A stretch of 61,188 nucleotides of DNA from Chitinivibrionales bacterium (GTDB taxonomy: Bacteria; Fibrobacterota; Chitinivibrionia; Chitinivibrionales; WJKA01), in NCBI GenBank assembly GCA_014728295.1, contig WJLW01000042.1, forward strand, positions 1 through 61,188. Reading direction: 5' to 3'. Under the pieces are notes generated by a model. The model did not search any database and was not told the DNA's origin. It saw only the letters and a program-made list of their open reading frames with translations. Both the position numbers and the translations under genes were made by a program. The number at the start of each line of letters is the position of its first letter. Within the stretch, counting starts at the first letter, position 1. Below, in pieces: positions 1 to 7,778 of this stretch.

Positions 1-615
1 AATATGGCCCAATCTATAGGCAGTGTATTTTTCGGCCGGCTTTCAGGGTTAATAACGGTAGCTATCATTTTTATTTTCATTTCGTTGATTCAATTTAAGA
101 TGATACCGCTACCAAAGCTTTCAATTTTCATTGTACTTGCAGTGTGTTTTTTGCTCATAGTTGCGCTTTTTATTTTTCCGAACAGGGTTTTGCAAGAATG
201 GCTTATCGGAACCGGTGTTCTTCAGATTAATAAGAAAACATGGGGAAAGAAAATTAATGCCGCTCTTTCCCTTATTCCAGATTACAGAAAACATCTTCCT
301 TTAATTTTCCTTTATTCGCTCACGTCAACATTGTTAATGGCAATAACAAATTGGATGCTGGTACGTTCAATTGGGCTCCATGTTTCATTCAGTAACATTG
401 TCATTCTAATTTCTGTTCTTTCATTTATCAGCATAGTACCAATCAGCATAGGCGGTCTCGGGGTCAAAGAAGCAGCCTTTATCCTTTTTTTCCAAGAGCT
501 TGGAATCTCTGCAGAAGACGCCTTGGCTATAGCACTTATAAATCGTTCAATTCAAGTATTGTTCCTTATGGGTGCTGCTGTGTTGTTTTTAATCAGAAAC
601 AGATTCATGAAATAA
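1..615 (+). CDS. LPG-synthase-type (UPF0104/AglD2) integral membrane protein, 5' truncated
   Basis: This is the C-terminal ~204 residues of a polytopic membrane protein; the reading frame is open to the window edge, so the first in-window ATG (position 4) is probably internal. Hydrophobic segments alternate with short loops. The run ISIVPISIGGLGVKEAAF followed by the conserved helix is typical of the lysylphosphatidylglycerol synthase transmembrane family (PF03706), whose members usually have 300-350 residues. These proteins often sit in glycan and lipid loci and are thought to act on or move lipid-linked substrates. That fits the glycosyltransferase and amidotransferase downstream. The exact substrate cannot be read from sequence. 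Confidence 0.75.
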   Translation, partial: NMAQSIGSVFFGRLSGLITVAIIFIFISLIQFKMIPLPKLSIFIVLAVCFLLIVALFIFPNRVLQEWLIGTGVLQINKKTWGKKINAALSLIPDYRKHLPLIFLYSLTSTLLMAITNWMLVRSIGLHVSFSNIVILISVLSFISIVPISIGGLGVKEAAFILFFQELGISAEDALAIALINRSIQVLFLMGAAVLFLIRNRFMK

Positions 616-1182
616 ATGCGTATTCTTGTTTTGCTACAGGCCGCACTTACTTACTCGCCAATAGAAAAAAGGCGCGTTGCAAGAGGCTTTGTGAGAACTG
701 AGAATTATTTAAATCAGAATAATTTTTCCTGCTAGTATACAGTTTACTAATGTATTGTTATTTTATCATTGATTTTGTAACATTTCTATGATAAAGTAAC
801 AAGGTGGCCCTCATCTTTCAATTTATTTGTTCGCGATTTCGGTGTTCATGCAAATACCATATTACCCATGCCAAAATATTGTCTTATCAGGCTTGATATT
901 AGATTTGAATTTATTGACAGATCTTGGGTTCAACAATGCAAACGCATTTCTTCAGCTATTGCTTATCTCATATGCCGGTGTAGGTTTGAAGGTGGGGACA
1001 TTGTTGAATTTCATGGCATTTTATGATATTTCTATTGTTGAGTAAATGGTCATTACGTTACTGCTGTTTTTCTCTCCTTCCATCTTTAATTGTTTTTTTT
1101 TAAGATGGAATAAGACATTTCTCTAAGGTGTCGAAGAACCTAAGAGTTAAGAAACACCTACTAGAAAATCGATAAAGACAAA
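616..1182. other. gene-poor AT-rich spacer with relic coding sequence
   Basis: About 570 bases lie between the membrane protein and the glycosyltransferase. No intact gene is convincing. A 39-codon frame begins with an ATG directly after the upstream stop (616-735, MRILVLLQA...), but it has no family features. The minus strand holds a broken ferredoxin oxidoreductase-like stretch, listed separately. The region looks like gene debris within an accessory polysaccharide locus. Confidence 0.5.
790..1050 (-). pseudogene. decayed 2-oxoacid:ferredoxin oxidoreductase gamma-subunit-like remnant
   Basis: Read on the minus strand from about 1000 down to 825, an interrupted frame gives NNVPTFKPTPAYEIS, then after a stop NAFALLNPRSVNKFKSNI-KPDKTIF, and after another stop YGICMNTEIANK. 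The order and content resemble the KorC/VorC gamma subunit of 2-oxoacid:ferredoxin oxidoreductases: N-V-T-x-x-P-x-Y-x-x-E, then A-L-N-x-P-S-x-x-K-F-x-x-x-x-K-P, then Y-x-I-x-x-x-E-I-A-N. Stops and lost linkers show it is not functional. It is the remains of a short gene, probably inserted or left behind in the locus. A chance match cannot be excluded. A plus-strand 72-codon frame over the same bases is the shadow. Confidence 0.35.
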
Positions 1183-2157
1183 ATGAGAATTTCAATCATA
1201 ATACCAATTTACAATGAGGAAAAAAGTATTGCTAGATTAATCGAAATGACTATCCGTGCTATTTGTAACATATCGCATGATTACGAAATTATTATTATTA
1301 ACGATGGTTCCACAGACCATACTCAGCAAGAGCTAAATAAAATAATGCATGCGTATTCAAAAATATCGTATATAGCTCTTCGCAAAAATTTTGGCCAGAC
1401 CGCCGCAATCATGGCCGGTATAGATAATGCCTCCGGTGACATAATAATAACAATGGACGGTGATTTACAAAACGATCCTGAGGATATACCCAAATTGTTG
1501 CAAAAATTAAACGAAGGATATGACGTCAGTTCCGGATGGCGCCAAAAAAGAAAAGATAATTTTGTTACTCGAGTCGTGCCCAGCAAGATAGCAAATTTTC
1601 TAATCTCTATTGTATCTGGTGTTAAATTGCATGACTACGGTTGTTCCCTCAAGGCATACAAAAAGGAGATTTTAAAGGATGTAAAGTTGTACGGAGAAAT
1701 GCATCGCTTTATTCCTATTTTCGCAAAGTGGCAGGGAGCCAGGGTTGCCGAGGTGCCGGTAACTCATCACCCTCGAAGATATGGCAAATCACATTATGGA
1801 CTATTGCGTACCCTGAAAGTGATATTGGATTTGCTGGTTGTGAAGTTTCTAACAAGCTACTCTCAAAAGCCAATCTATATTTTTGGTGGATTTGGCCTTA
1901 TCAATTTCGCCTTGTCATTTTTTGGATTTGGATTAATGCTCTATTTCAAATTCTTGGGTAATAAGTCATTTATCGAAACGCCTTTGCCTCAAATTGTTGT
2001 TCTTTTCTTTCTCATGGGATTTATGTCAATTTTGATGGGATTTGTTGCTGAAATTCAAATGAGAACTTACTACGAGTCTCAAAGTAAAGCAACCTATGTT
2101 ATCAGCAAGACGGAAAACCTGAACAATGCCGACACAATTGAGCAAAAGCAATTATAA
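1183..2157 (+). CDS. family 2 glycosyltransferase, DPM1/GtrB-type polyprenyl-phosphate sugar synthase
   Basis: A 324-residue GT-A fold enzyme. The N-terminus has the nucleotide-sugar motif IPIYNEE and the DGST motif at residues 41-44. A DGDLQNDPED block at 92-101 supplies the metal-binding DxD. Two hydrophobic helices near residues 232-258 and 270-292 end the protein, as in GtrB/ArnC/DPM1-like enzymes that move a sugar from a nucleotide donor to undecaprenyl phosphate at the inner face of the membrane. The product would then be used by a membrane GT-C enzyme. The ATG at 1183 begins a canonical N-terminus. The gene is AT-rich and is followed after three bases by the AsnB-like gene, so the two are probably co-transcribed. 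The sugar is unknown. Confidence 0.9.
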   Translation: MRISIIIPIYNEEKSIARLIEMTIRAICNISHDYEIIIINDGSTDHTQQELNKIMHAYSKISYIALRKNFGQTAAIMAGIDNASGDIIITMDGDLQNDPEDIPKLLQKLNEGYDVSSGWRQKRKDNFVTRVVPSKIANFLISIVSGVKLHDYGCSLKAYKKEILKDVKLYGEMHRFIPIFAKWQGARVAEVPVTHHPRRYGKSHYGLLRTLKVILDLLVVKFLTSYSQKPIYIFGGFGLINFALSFFGFGLMLYFKFLGNKSFIETPLPQIVVLFFLMGFMSILMGFVAEIQMRTYYESQSKATYVISKTENLNNADTIEQKQL

Positions 2158-2160
2158 AAT

Positions 2161-4002
2161 ATGTGTGGAATTGCAGGATTTATCGGCAAAGGGACGCGAG
2201 ATGATTTGCTGAAGATGAATACTGCGCTTGCTCATCGTGGCCCTGACTCTGAGGGATATTGGCATGATGAATCTATCGCTGCGTTTATAGCCCATAAGCG
2301 GTTGTCAATTATCGATCCTGAAGAAGGTCTTCAGCCGATGTGGACCTCTGATGGAAAGTTTGGAATTGTATTCAATGGTGAAATATATAACCATCTCGAG
2401 TTAAGACAAAAGCTTGAAAAAAACGGGCACAGGTTTCATACAAACCATTCTGACACCGAGGTTTTACTATACGGATATAAAGAATGGGGGGCAAGCATGT
2501 GCAACCGGCTTAACGGCATGTGGGCATTTGCGATAATTGATCTGGCTTCAAGGCGCCTGTTTCTCAGTCGGGATCGCTTTGGCCAAAAGCCACTTTATTA
2601 TTCATATCAAAACAAAACCTTTGCATTTTCCTCTGAGCTCAAATCTCTTATCGCTCATTCTTCTATTCAGGCAAGTCAATCGACGTTAAGCCTGGTGAAG
2701 TATTATGCCTATGGCTATATACCTGCTCCAAATACATTGTATGAAAAAGTCAGCAAATTGCCGGCGGGACATAACTGTTTTGTTGACATTCCAAATTCAG
2801 CTTTTCGGGTAGACAAATACTGGGATTTTGAATTAGAGCCGTTTAGCAATATTTCTGAACATGCAGAATCCACATGGGCGGAACAAATTGGAGACTTGCT
2901 GCAAAAATCCGTTAAACGAAGGTTAATGTCTGATGTGCCGTTAGGCATTTTTTTATCCGGTGGCATAGACTCATCTGCTGTGTCATGTCTGGCTGCGAAA
3001 GGTTTGCCTGCCGATTCTCTGCATACATTTTCTATCGGTTTTGAAGAAGCAAGTTTTGATGAAACGCACTATTCCAATCTTGTTTCCAAGCGTTTCTCTA
3101 CCAAACATTATCATAAAACGTTGTCTGTGGAAAAGGCGCTGGAAATGTTGCCGCTAATTGCCCGGGGCCTGGACGAACCAATGGGCGATAGTTCACTGAT
3201 TCCCACTTACCTTCTTTGCCGAGAGACGGCGCAGCATGTCAAAGTTGCTCTTGGAGGCGACGGTGCAGACGAGCTTTTTGCAGGATACGACCCATTTCAA
3301 GCGTTGCGCGCGGCAGAAATATACAGCTCAATCATTCCGAAAAGTATTCATCCGGCTATTTACTGGCTCATGATGCATCTACCTACTTCTCATACAAACA
3401 TGTCCCTTGACTTTAAGGTAAAGAGGTTCCTGCGCGCGCTTGACTATCCCCAAAAAACATGGAATGCTGTCTGGCTGGGGGCGCTGGCGCCACATGAGTT
3501 ATCTCTATTATTTGGCAAAAGCATAAAAATTGACGAAGTATATTCCGAAGCTATCGAGTACTGGGATCAATGCAAGCAGGAAAATCTGCTTGATAAAACG
3601 CTACAGTTTTATACGAAACTCTATTTGCAGGATGATATTCTTACCAAGGTTGATCGCGCAAGCATGCTCAATTCGCTCGAGGTAAGATCGCCCTTTCTTG
3701 ATATTGATCTGGTTAATTTTGTCAGGCGCATACCCGGCAATTTTAAGTATCGCAATGGGAATCGCAAATATATTCTGAAAAAAGCTCTTAGGCCGGTTCT
3801 CCCTCGTGAAATCATCAATCGACCCAAAAAAGGATTCGGCGTCCCGATTGGTGCGTGGTTTAAAAATGGCTCAATTGCAATTCCGAATATTTCCCTCATA
3901 AATGCTTCGTTTTTAAAGAAGCAAGTTGCGGAACACAAAGCGGGCAAACGCGATAATCGTGCATTTTTGTGGAATACATGGATGCTTGGTCAATTCAAAT
4001 AG
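2161..4002 (+). CDS. asnB: asparagine synthase (glutamine-hydrolysing) family amidotransferase
   Basis: A 613-residue two-domain enzyme. After removal of Met1, Cys2 (MCGIAGF) is the glutaminase nucleophile. The N-terminal Ntn domain carries LAHRGPDSEG and FNGEIYNH. The C-terminal synthetase domain has the PP-loop LSGGIDSSAV near residue 265 and ALGGDGADELFAGY, which bind ATP and the acyl acceptor. Length and motifs fit AsnB. Homologues in exopolysaccharide and O-antigen loci often amidate uronic acid sugars or have unclear roles. The position three bases after a lipid-sugar glycosyltransferase makes a role in surface glycan modification as likely as free asparagine synthesis. It ends four bases before the convergent gene, with no terminator visible between them. 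Confidence 0.88.
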   Translation: MCGIAGFIGKGTRDDLLKMNTALAHRGPDSEGYWHDESIAAFIAHKRLSIIDPEEGLQPMWTSDGKFGIVFNGEIYNHLELRQKLEKNGHRFHTNHSDTEVLLYGYKEWGASMCNRLNGMWAFAIIDLASRRLFLSRDRFGQKPLYYSYQNKTFAFSSELKSLIAHSSIQASQSTLSLVKYYAYGYIPAPNTLYEKVSKLPAGHNCFVDIPNSAFRVDKYWDFELEPFSNISEHAESTWAEQIGDLLQKSVKRRLMSDVPLGIFLSGGIDSSAVSCLAAKGLPADSLHTFSIGFEEASFDETHYSNLVSKRFSTKHYHKTLSVEKALEMLPLIARGLDEPMGDSSLIPTYLLCRETAQHVKVALGGDGADELFAGYDPFQALRAAEIYSSIIPKSIHPAIYWLMMHLPTSHTNMSLDFKVKRFLRALDYPQKTWNAVWLGALAPHELSLLFGKSIKIDEVYSEAIEYWDQCKQENLLDKTLQFYTKLYLQDDILTKVDRASMLNSLEVRSPFLDIDLVNFVRRIPGNFKYRNGNRKYILKKALRPVLPREIINRPKKGFGVPIGAWFKNGSIAIPNISLINASFLKKQVAEHKAGKRDNRAFLWNTWMLGQFK

Positions 4003-4006
4003 ATAT

Positions 4007-5998
4007 TCAATTGCGAGTGGGGGAGGATCCGATTTTTTCCAGCCTTTTATATACGGCCGGTGCAAGCTTTCGGCTTTTATGCGCAGAGATCTTGTAATTA
4101 AGTATGGCTTTTTCATCATTGTTTAATCTCTCATACACCTCAGCTATATTAAAGTATGCTAATGCATAATCGTTGTTCAGCTCAATTGCTCTGCTATAAT
4201 ATTTCATTGCTTCGCTATACCTGTTTTGCATAAATATGGTTTTGCCGTACGTGTTGAAAAGCTCCGGGTTTTCTGAGTTCAGCTCCAATGCTTTTCCATA
4301 AATTCGTTGCGCGTCAGCATAGTTTTTGGTTCTAAAATGTGCATAGCCTAAAGCATTATAAACTTCCCAATTGTCTGAATGCAGGCGAAGTGATTGTGTA
4401 AGGCATTTCTTTGCTCTATAGTACTTTTCATTTTTAAGATGCAGAAGGCCAAGCCGAAACACTGGCTCCCAATCATCTTGGGCATAGTAGCAAGATTTAT
4501 GAATATAATCGTTTGCACTTGAATCATTACCCGATTGTGCATGAAGGATTCCAAGATGCAAGAGGGCAGGACTATTCGTTGAATCATTGGCGATTGCTAA
4601 TTCGAGGTATTTTTTAGCTGAATCTTTTTGGGCCTCGCGCAGGTATGCTATTCCCAGGTTGCTCAACGCCATCCGATATCCCGGGTAAATCGCCAGAGAA
4701 GAGCGTAAATAATTAATTGCTCTGCCAAATTGATTATTATTCAAATAGAAAGTGCCCAAATTGCAATAAGCCAGGTAATTGTATGGATCTTTTGAAATGG
4801 CATTGGAATAGAGGGATTGAGAATTTTTCCATACGGCATTTTGTTTGATGGTCAAATAAGCAAGCAATGCGCTCCCGCATGTTGCAGCAACGACAAGTGC
4901 AGGAAGGGCTTTTGGCTTCTTGCGATAAAAATACCCGACACTTCCGGTAAGCATTATGAGCAAGCCAATCGTTGGCATATACGTATATCTATCTGCCATT
5001 GCTTGTGAACCTGCTTGAATAAATCCAATCACCGGAATAAGCATTATAACGTAAATAAACCATCCAACGAATAGATAGGGGGTTTTTTTTCTGTATGCAA
5101 TTGAAATAATACTGATCGCTACGAGCAGAATTAACGGCAATGATTTCTGCATCAGCGAAAAATTGCTTCTGAATGGGTAGAAAAGGTAAAGATTATTTGG
5201 ATAGATAAACATACGTATGTATTTAACGTAAGAAAAAAATGCATTGAACAGCCTGTCTGATATGCTGATGCTGGCAGCAAGTGCTCCTTCGCCTGCTTGA
5301 GACCAAAGTGTAACAAATACTGCTGGGATAGAAAGCACAAAAAAAGGCAAGAGACTTCGAGCGATCTGGGTCCGATCTTCATTTTTAGTGGCTCTAATTG
5401 GCCAATAATTTAGCAGGAGCAACACAAAGGGCAATGTTATTGCCATTGGCTTTGACAAAAGCGCACACAGAAAAAACAGCAGTGCATATGCGTAGTGACG
5501 TTTGCTCAATTCTATTTTGTGCTTTAAATATGAGTATATAGAAATGAACGAAAAGAACGCACAAAGCAAATCTTTTCTTTCCGATATCCAGCATACTGTT
5601 TCTGATTTTAAAGGGTGAACAGCAAAAACAAATGAGACAAAAAAAGAGAGGAGAATGTTTTTTGATAAATACAAAAAAATAGAAAAAATAACCAGCGCGT
5701 TTAAAACATGGATTGCAACATTAGTAAAATGATGAAAACCTGGATTAAGCCCAAATAATTCGATATCCAATGCATGAGATATCCATGTCAACGGATGCCA
5801 ATTAGCTGCGTAAAATTCTGCAAAAGCCCATTTTGTAGATTTTAGATTTAGCCCATCCTTAATATTTGGATTCTCATATACATATTCGTTATCATCATAG
5901 TTAATAAAATCATACTTAAATGTAGGCGAAAAAACCGACAAGACTCCAATTGAGAGCGACAAATACGAAAATGCTAATAATACGTTTCTCTTATACAT
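4007..5998 (-). CDS. multi-spanning membrane TPR protein, TMTC-like GT-C glycosyltransferase candidate
   Basis: A protein of 663 residues from the ATG at 5998; an earlier in-frame start would lie in the pilin terminator. About ten hydrophobic segments fill the first ~400 residues. The first periplasmic loop has the acidic pair NYDDNEYVYENPNI and later WHPLTWISHALD and VHPLKSETVCWISERKD. This layout is seen in TMTC/DUF1736 proteins and in bacterial membrane-TPR proteins with a GT-C fold, where the acidic pair binds the metal or acceptor. Six or more TPRs follow (about residues 415-650, e.g. NLGTFYLNNNQFGRAINYL, ALGYAHFRTKNYADAQRIY). It lies directly downstream of the pilin gene, separated only by a terminator. 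I infer O-glycosylation of pilin or another exported protein. The enzymatic role is not shown by sequence alone. Confidence 0.75.
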   Translation of the reverse strand: MYKRNVLLAFSYLSLSIGVLSVFSPTFKYDFINYDDNEYVYENPNIKDGLNLKSTKWAFAEFYAANWHPLTWISHALDIELFGLNPGFHHFTNVAIHVLNALVIFSIFLYLSKNILLSFFVSFVFAVHPLKSETVCWISERKDLLCAFFSFISIYSYLKHKIELSKRHYAYALLFFLCALLSKPMAITLPFVLLLLNYWPIRATKNEDRTQIARSLLPFFVLSIPAVFVTLWSQAGEGALAASISISDRLFNAFFSYVKYIRMFIYPNNLYLFYPFRSNFSLMQKSLPLILLVAISIISIAYRKKTPYLFVGWFIYVIMLIPVIGFIQAGSQAMADRYTYMPTIGLLIMLTGSVGYFYRKKPKALPALVVAATCGSALLAYLTIKQNAVWKNSQSLYSNAISKDPYNYLAYCNLGTFYLNNNQFGRAINYLRSSLAIYPGYRMALSNLGIAYLREAQKDSAKKYLELAIANDSTNSPALLHLGILHAQSGNDSSANDYIHKSCYYAQDDWEPVFRLGLLHLKNEKYYRAKKCLTQSLRLHSDNWEVYNALGYAHFRTKNYADAQRIYGKALELNSENPELFNTYGKTIFMQNRYSEAMKYYSRAIELNNDYALAYFNIAEVYERLNNDEKAILNYKISAHKSRKLAPAVYKRLEKIGSSPTRN

Positions 5999-6004
5999 AC
6001 ATAA

Positions 6005-6041
6005 CAAAAAAGCCCCCCTGCGTAGAACCGGCAAGGGGGCT
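6005..6041 (-). terminator. rho-independent terminator after the pilin gene
   Basis: On the minus strand, AGCCCCC (6041-6035) can pair with GGGGGCT (6017-6011), a 7-bp GC-rich stem, and is followed by a run of six T (6010-6005). It starts 28 bases after the pilin stop and ends just before the start of the next gene. Most pilin transcripts should stop here, with limited read-through into the TPR glycosyltransferase candidate. Confidence 0.85.
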
Positions 6042-6068
6042 TTATTAGCCTTGATTTTTTCACAGAAA

Positions 6069-6503
6069 TTACCAGTTTGGAGCCAGTTTCCCTAATTCAT
6101 TAGTTACCGTCTTGTCACCATCATTATCGATTGTGGCATTGTCTGTACCTGCCTCGACCTTGCCAAAATCTTGGGCAACATCCGCCTGGGCTTCATAAGA
6201 AGTTGCTGTCGCAGCTGCTGGCCAACTGTAAGTGAACCATTTGCTTTGGCTAGAAGGATCAACGATACCAAGCTGTCCCGCGCCGGTTTCTTCTCCAAAC
6301 TCATCAGCATAGGTCCCAATTTCTGCCTTAAATGCTTCTTCTGCAGTGAAGATACTTGTCAGTATTGTTGTAAACTCAGATGCTCTCGCCTTATCCGAAG
6401 CCGCAGACATCTTCGGAATCGCAACGGCTGCCAGAATACCAACAATAACGATAACGACCATCAATTCAACGAGTGTAAAGCCTTTGTTTTTCAATCTTTT
6501 CAT
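6069..6503 (-). CDS. pilA: type IV pilin (PilA-type major pilin)
   Basis: A 144-residue prepilin starting at the ATG at 6503, which follows GGAGG at five bases; an upstream in-frame ATG at 6515 has no such site. The leader MKRLKNKG precedes the prepilin-peptidase site G|FTLVELMVVIVIVGILAAVAIPKM: Phe+1, Glu+5 and the hydrophobic N-terminal helix that forms the pilus core. A short globular domain follows, with no disulphide-forming cysteine pair and an acidic C-terminal stretch (NATIDNDGDK). Prepilin peptidase would process it at the inner membrane. A strong promoter, a long leader and an efficient terminator suggest a highly expressed structural subunit. The assembly ATPases are not in this window. 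Confidence 0.93.
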   Translation of the reverse strand: MKRLKNKGFTLVELMVVIVIVGILAAVAIPKMSAASDKARASEFTTILTSIFTAEEAFKAEIGTYADEFGEETGAGQLGIVDPSSQSKWFTYSWPAAATATSYEAQADVAQDFGKVEAGTDNATIDNDGDKTVTNELGKLAPNW

Positions 6504-6680
6504 TGTTTCCTCCAATGATGTTTTGTTGTGCCACCAAAGTTGTTAAGGTTTAATCACCAGTTTCTACAATAAATCTCCGCACGACAGTGATTAATTTGCT
6601 TGTTGTTTCCTCATTATTTGATTTTTGGGCGGTGGCCTCCTTTCCTGGCCTTTAGGCAAGGCCGATAATGAGGGCAAGAA
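6504..6680 (-). ncRNA. structured 5' leader of the pilin mRNA
   Basis: About 175 bases lie between the predicted transcription start and the pilin ATG. Two long-range pairings are perfect: CCTCATTAT (6673-6665) with ATAATGAGG (6617-6609), and TTAATCAC (6594-6587) with GTGATTAA (6557-6550). Inside the first lies a hairpin, GGCCTT-GCCTA-AAGGCC (6663-6647). An AAGGAGG occurs inside the first domain, apart from the real ribosome site at 6513-6509. I compared it by eye with cyclic-di-GMP-I (GEMM) and other pilin-leader riboswitches and do not see their conserved core. It may be a cis-regulatory RNA or only a stabilising leader. Confidence 0.45.
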
Positions 6681-6687
6681 CACTCTA

Positions 6688-6716
6688 ATGATATTATATT
6701 TCAAATTTTTTGTCAA
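6688..6716 (-). promoter_or_regulatory. sigma70-type promoter for the pilin transcript
   Basis: TTGACA (6716-6711) and TATCAT (6693-6688) are separated by exactly 17 bases of AT-rich sequence. This is a near-consensus vegetative promoter. The predicted start is near 6681, giving the long leader described above. The -24/-12 GG/GC pattern of sigma54 pilin promoters is not seen. Confidence 0.7.
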
Positions 6717-6753
6717 GCGCAATTTTGAAAAGGGAACAATCATCTCCGCTTTC

Positions 6754-7035
6754 TTATTTGGCGGTTTCTGATTTGGGTCGTTTAAGAATTAAATGGAGAT
6801 GCTCGATCGGTAAAGAACCTGTTCGAATGCTCATGTGCATATTGGACGAAATAATTTCCCAGCCTTTCTCCCCAAGATCGTTTAAGAAATTAAATAGCGT
6901 ATGGTCTGTCCAGTTAGCGACTTGTTTCCCATTTACATAGTGAACTTTCCATGAAATGTCTTTGGGCAATACGAAGCCGAAGATGCCTTTGCCGTGCTTT
7001 TCGGCAATGAGATAGATGTATTCCCACTTCTGCAA
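6754..7035 (-). CDS. small DUF4177-like protein
   Basis: A 93-residue soluble protein. It begins QKWEYIYLIAE, has LFNFLNDLGEKGWEIIS in the middle and ends in a beta strand plus KRP. This pattern (WEY at the start, LN-LG-GWE, hydrophobic strand, final KRP) is like the DUF4177 family of small alpha/beta proteins of unknown function. The start is a TTG preceded at eight bases by AAAGGAA. It has its own promoter and lies between the ABC/TPR genes and the pilin, so it may belong to the pilus block, but nothing in the sequence shows a function. Confidence 0.6.
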   Translation of the reverse strand: MQKWEYIYLIAEKHGKGIFGFVLPKDISWKVHYVNGKQVANWTDHTLFNFLNDLGEKGWEIISSNMHMSIRTGSLPIEHLHLILKRPKSETAK

Positions 7036-7075
7036 AATTCGTTTCCTTTACAAGCTTCATTTTTGTTACATGCTG

Positions 7076-7104
7076 ATTTTACAGCGATAAGATACATTCG
7101 TCAA
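7076..7104 (-). promoter_or_regulatory. sigma70-type promoter for the DUF4177-like gene
   Basis: TTGACG (7104-7099) and TAAAAT (7081-7076) are separated by 17 bases. The promoter overlaps the last codons of the upstream TPR-like gene and would start transcription near 7069, about 35 bases before the TTG start codon. Confidence 0.6.
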
Positions 7105-7778
7105 GGATTATCAGGTTCATTTTCGATAAGGCTTACGATTTTTTTCTTAATCATTTTTTTGCTTTGGGGACTTTCGACAGATTCATATATTGATTGCAGA
7201 AAAGCAAGACCCTGGTTTTTCAAGCCAACATCACGATACAACGAGGCTGCCAGCAAGCTATATAAAGCCGGCGCGCCTTTATGGCGTCCCGCTCGAGAAA
7301 GATAGCGGGCAGCCATTTCTTTGTCGTGAACTTTTTCGTGGTACATCCAGCCAGCATAGAACGGCAGTTTCCAGGGCTTCTCCCGTATGTGTGAAATGCC
7401 TCTTTCAAGGATTATATGTGCAGCTTTGATGTTGTTGCAGTGTTCCGGCAGCATTAGGCCGGCAAATTCGTAAGCCGGTTGAAAATGCGGATGCAATTTT
7501 GTTACCATATCTACCATTGATATTAACCAGGGAAATTGCTTATCGCCTTGATTGTGCTCTCCGAAATAGAGCGTGGTTTTTATCCACAAATAGCTTGCAT
7601 AGACAGTATGAAATCCCATCAAATACGGCTTTAAATCCTTGCTTTGCGGCAGGTAAGACATGCTTTTTTCAAGCCACGAATCATCTTTCATTTTGGTTAG
7701 TCGCGTTTGAGTTACGACGATTATGGGAAAGACAATCGCCATGCACGCAAGATAGACAAACAACCTTTTCCTGCGCAT
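7101..7778 (-). CDS. membrane-anchored TPR-like protein of the ABC/pilus block (PilG-position)
   Basis: 225 residues from the ATG at 7778; its ATG overlaps the stop of the permease gene (TAATG), which indicates translational coupling. A signal anchor (RRKRLFVYLACMAIVFPIIVVTQT) is followed by a periplasmic helical part rich in aromatic residues, with features such as PWKLPFYAGWMYHE and AARYLSRAGRHKGAPALYSLLAASLY that resemble TPR pairs. In Myxococcus the ABC genes pilH and pilI lie with pilG, an envelope protein of unclear mechanism. The position here is equivalent, but I cannot confirm homology. The role would be an envelope partner of the exporter. Confidence 0.65.
   Translation of the reverse strand: MRRKRLFVYLACMAIVFPIIVVTQTRLTKMKDDSWLEKSMSYLPQSKDLKPYLMGFHTVYASYLWIKTTLYFGEHNQGDKQFPWLISMVDMVTKLHPHFQPAYEFAGLMLPEHCNNIKAAHIILERGISHIREKPWKLPFYAGWMYHEKVHDKEMAARYLSRAGRHKGAPALYSLLAASLYRDVGLKNQGLAFLQSIYESVESPQSKKMIKKKIVSLIENEPDNP

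Noticed and set aside
827..1045. 72-codon plus-strand frame in the spacer before the glycosyltransferase
   Set aside because: No ribosome site or family features, and the opposite strand explains the bases better as a decayed gene.
6504..6680. Cyclic-di-GMP-I (GEMM) riboswitch before pilA
   Set aside because: The conserved GCAAACC, GAAA tetraloop and GACGCAAAGC core are not present, although the position would be typical.
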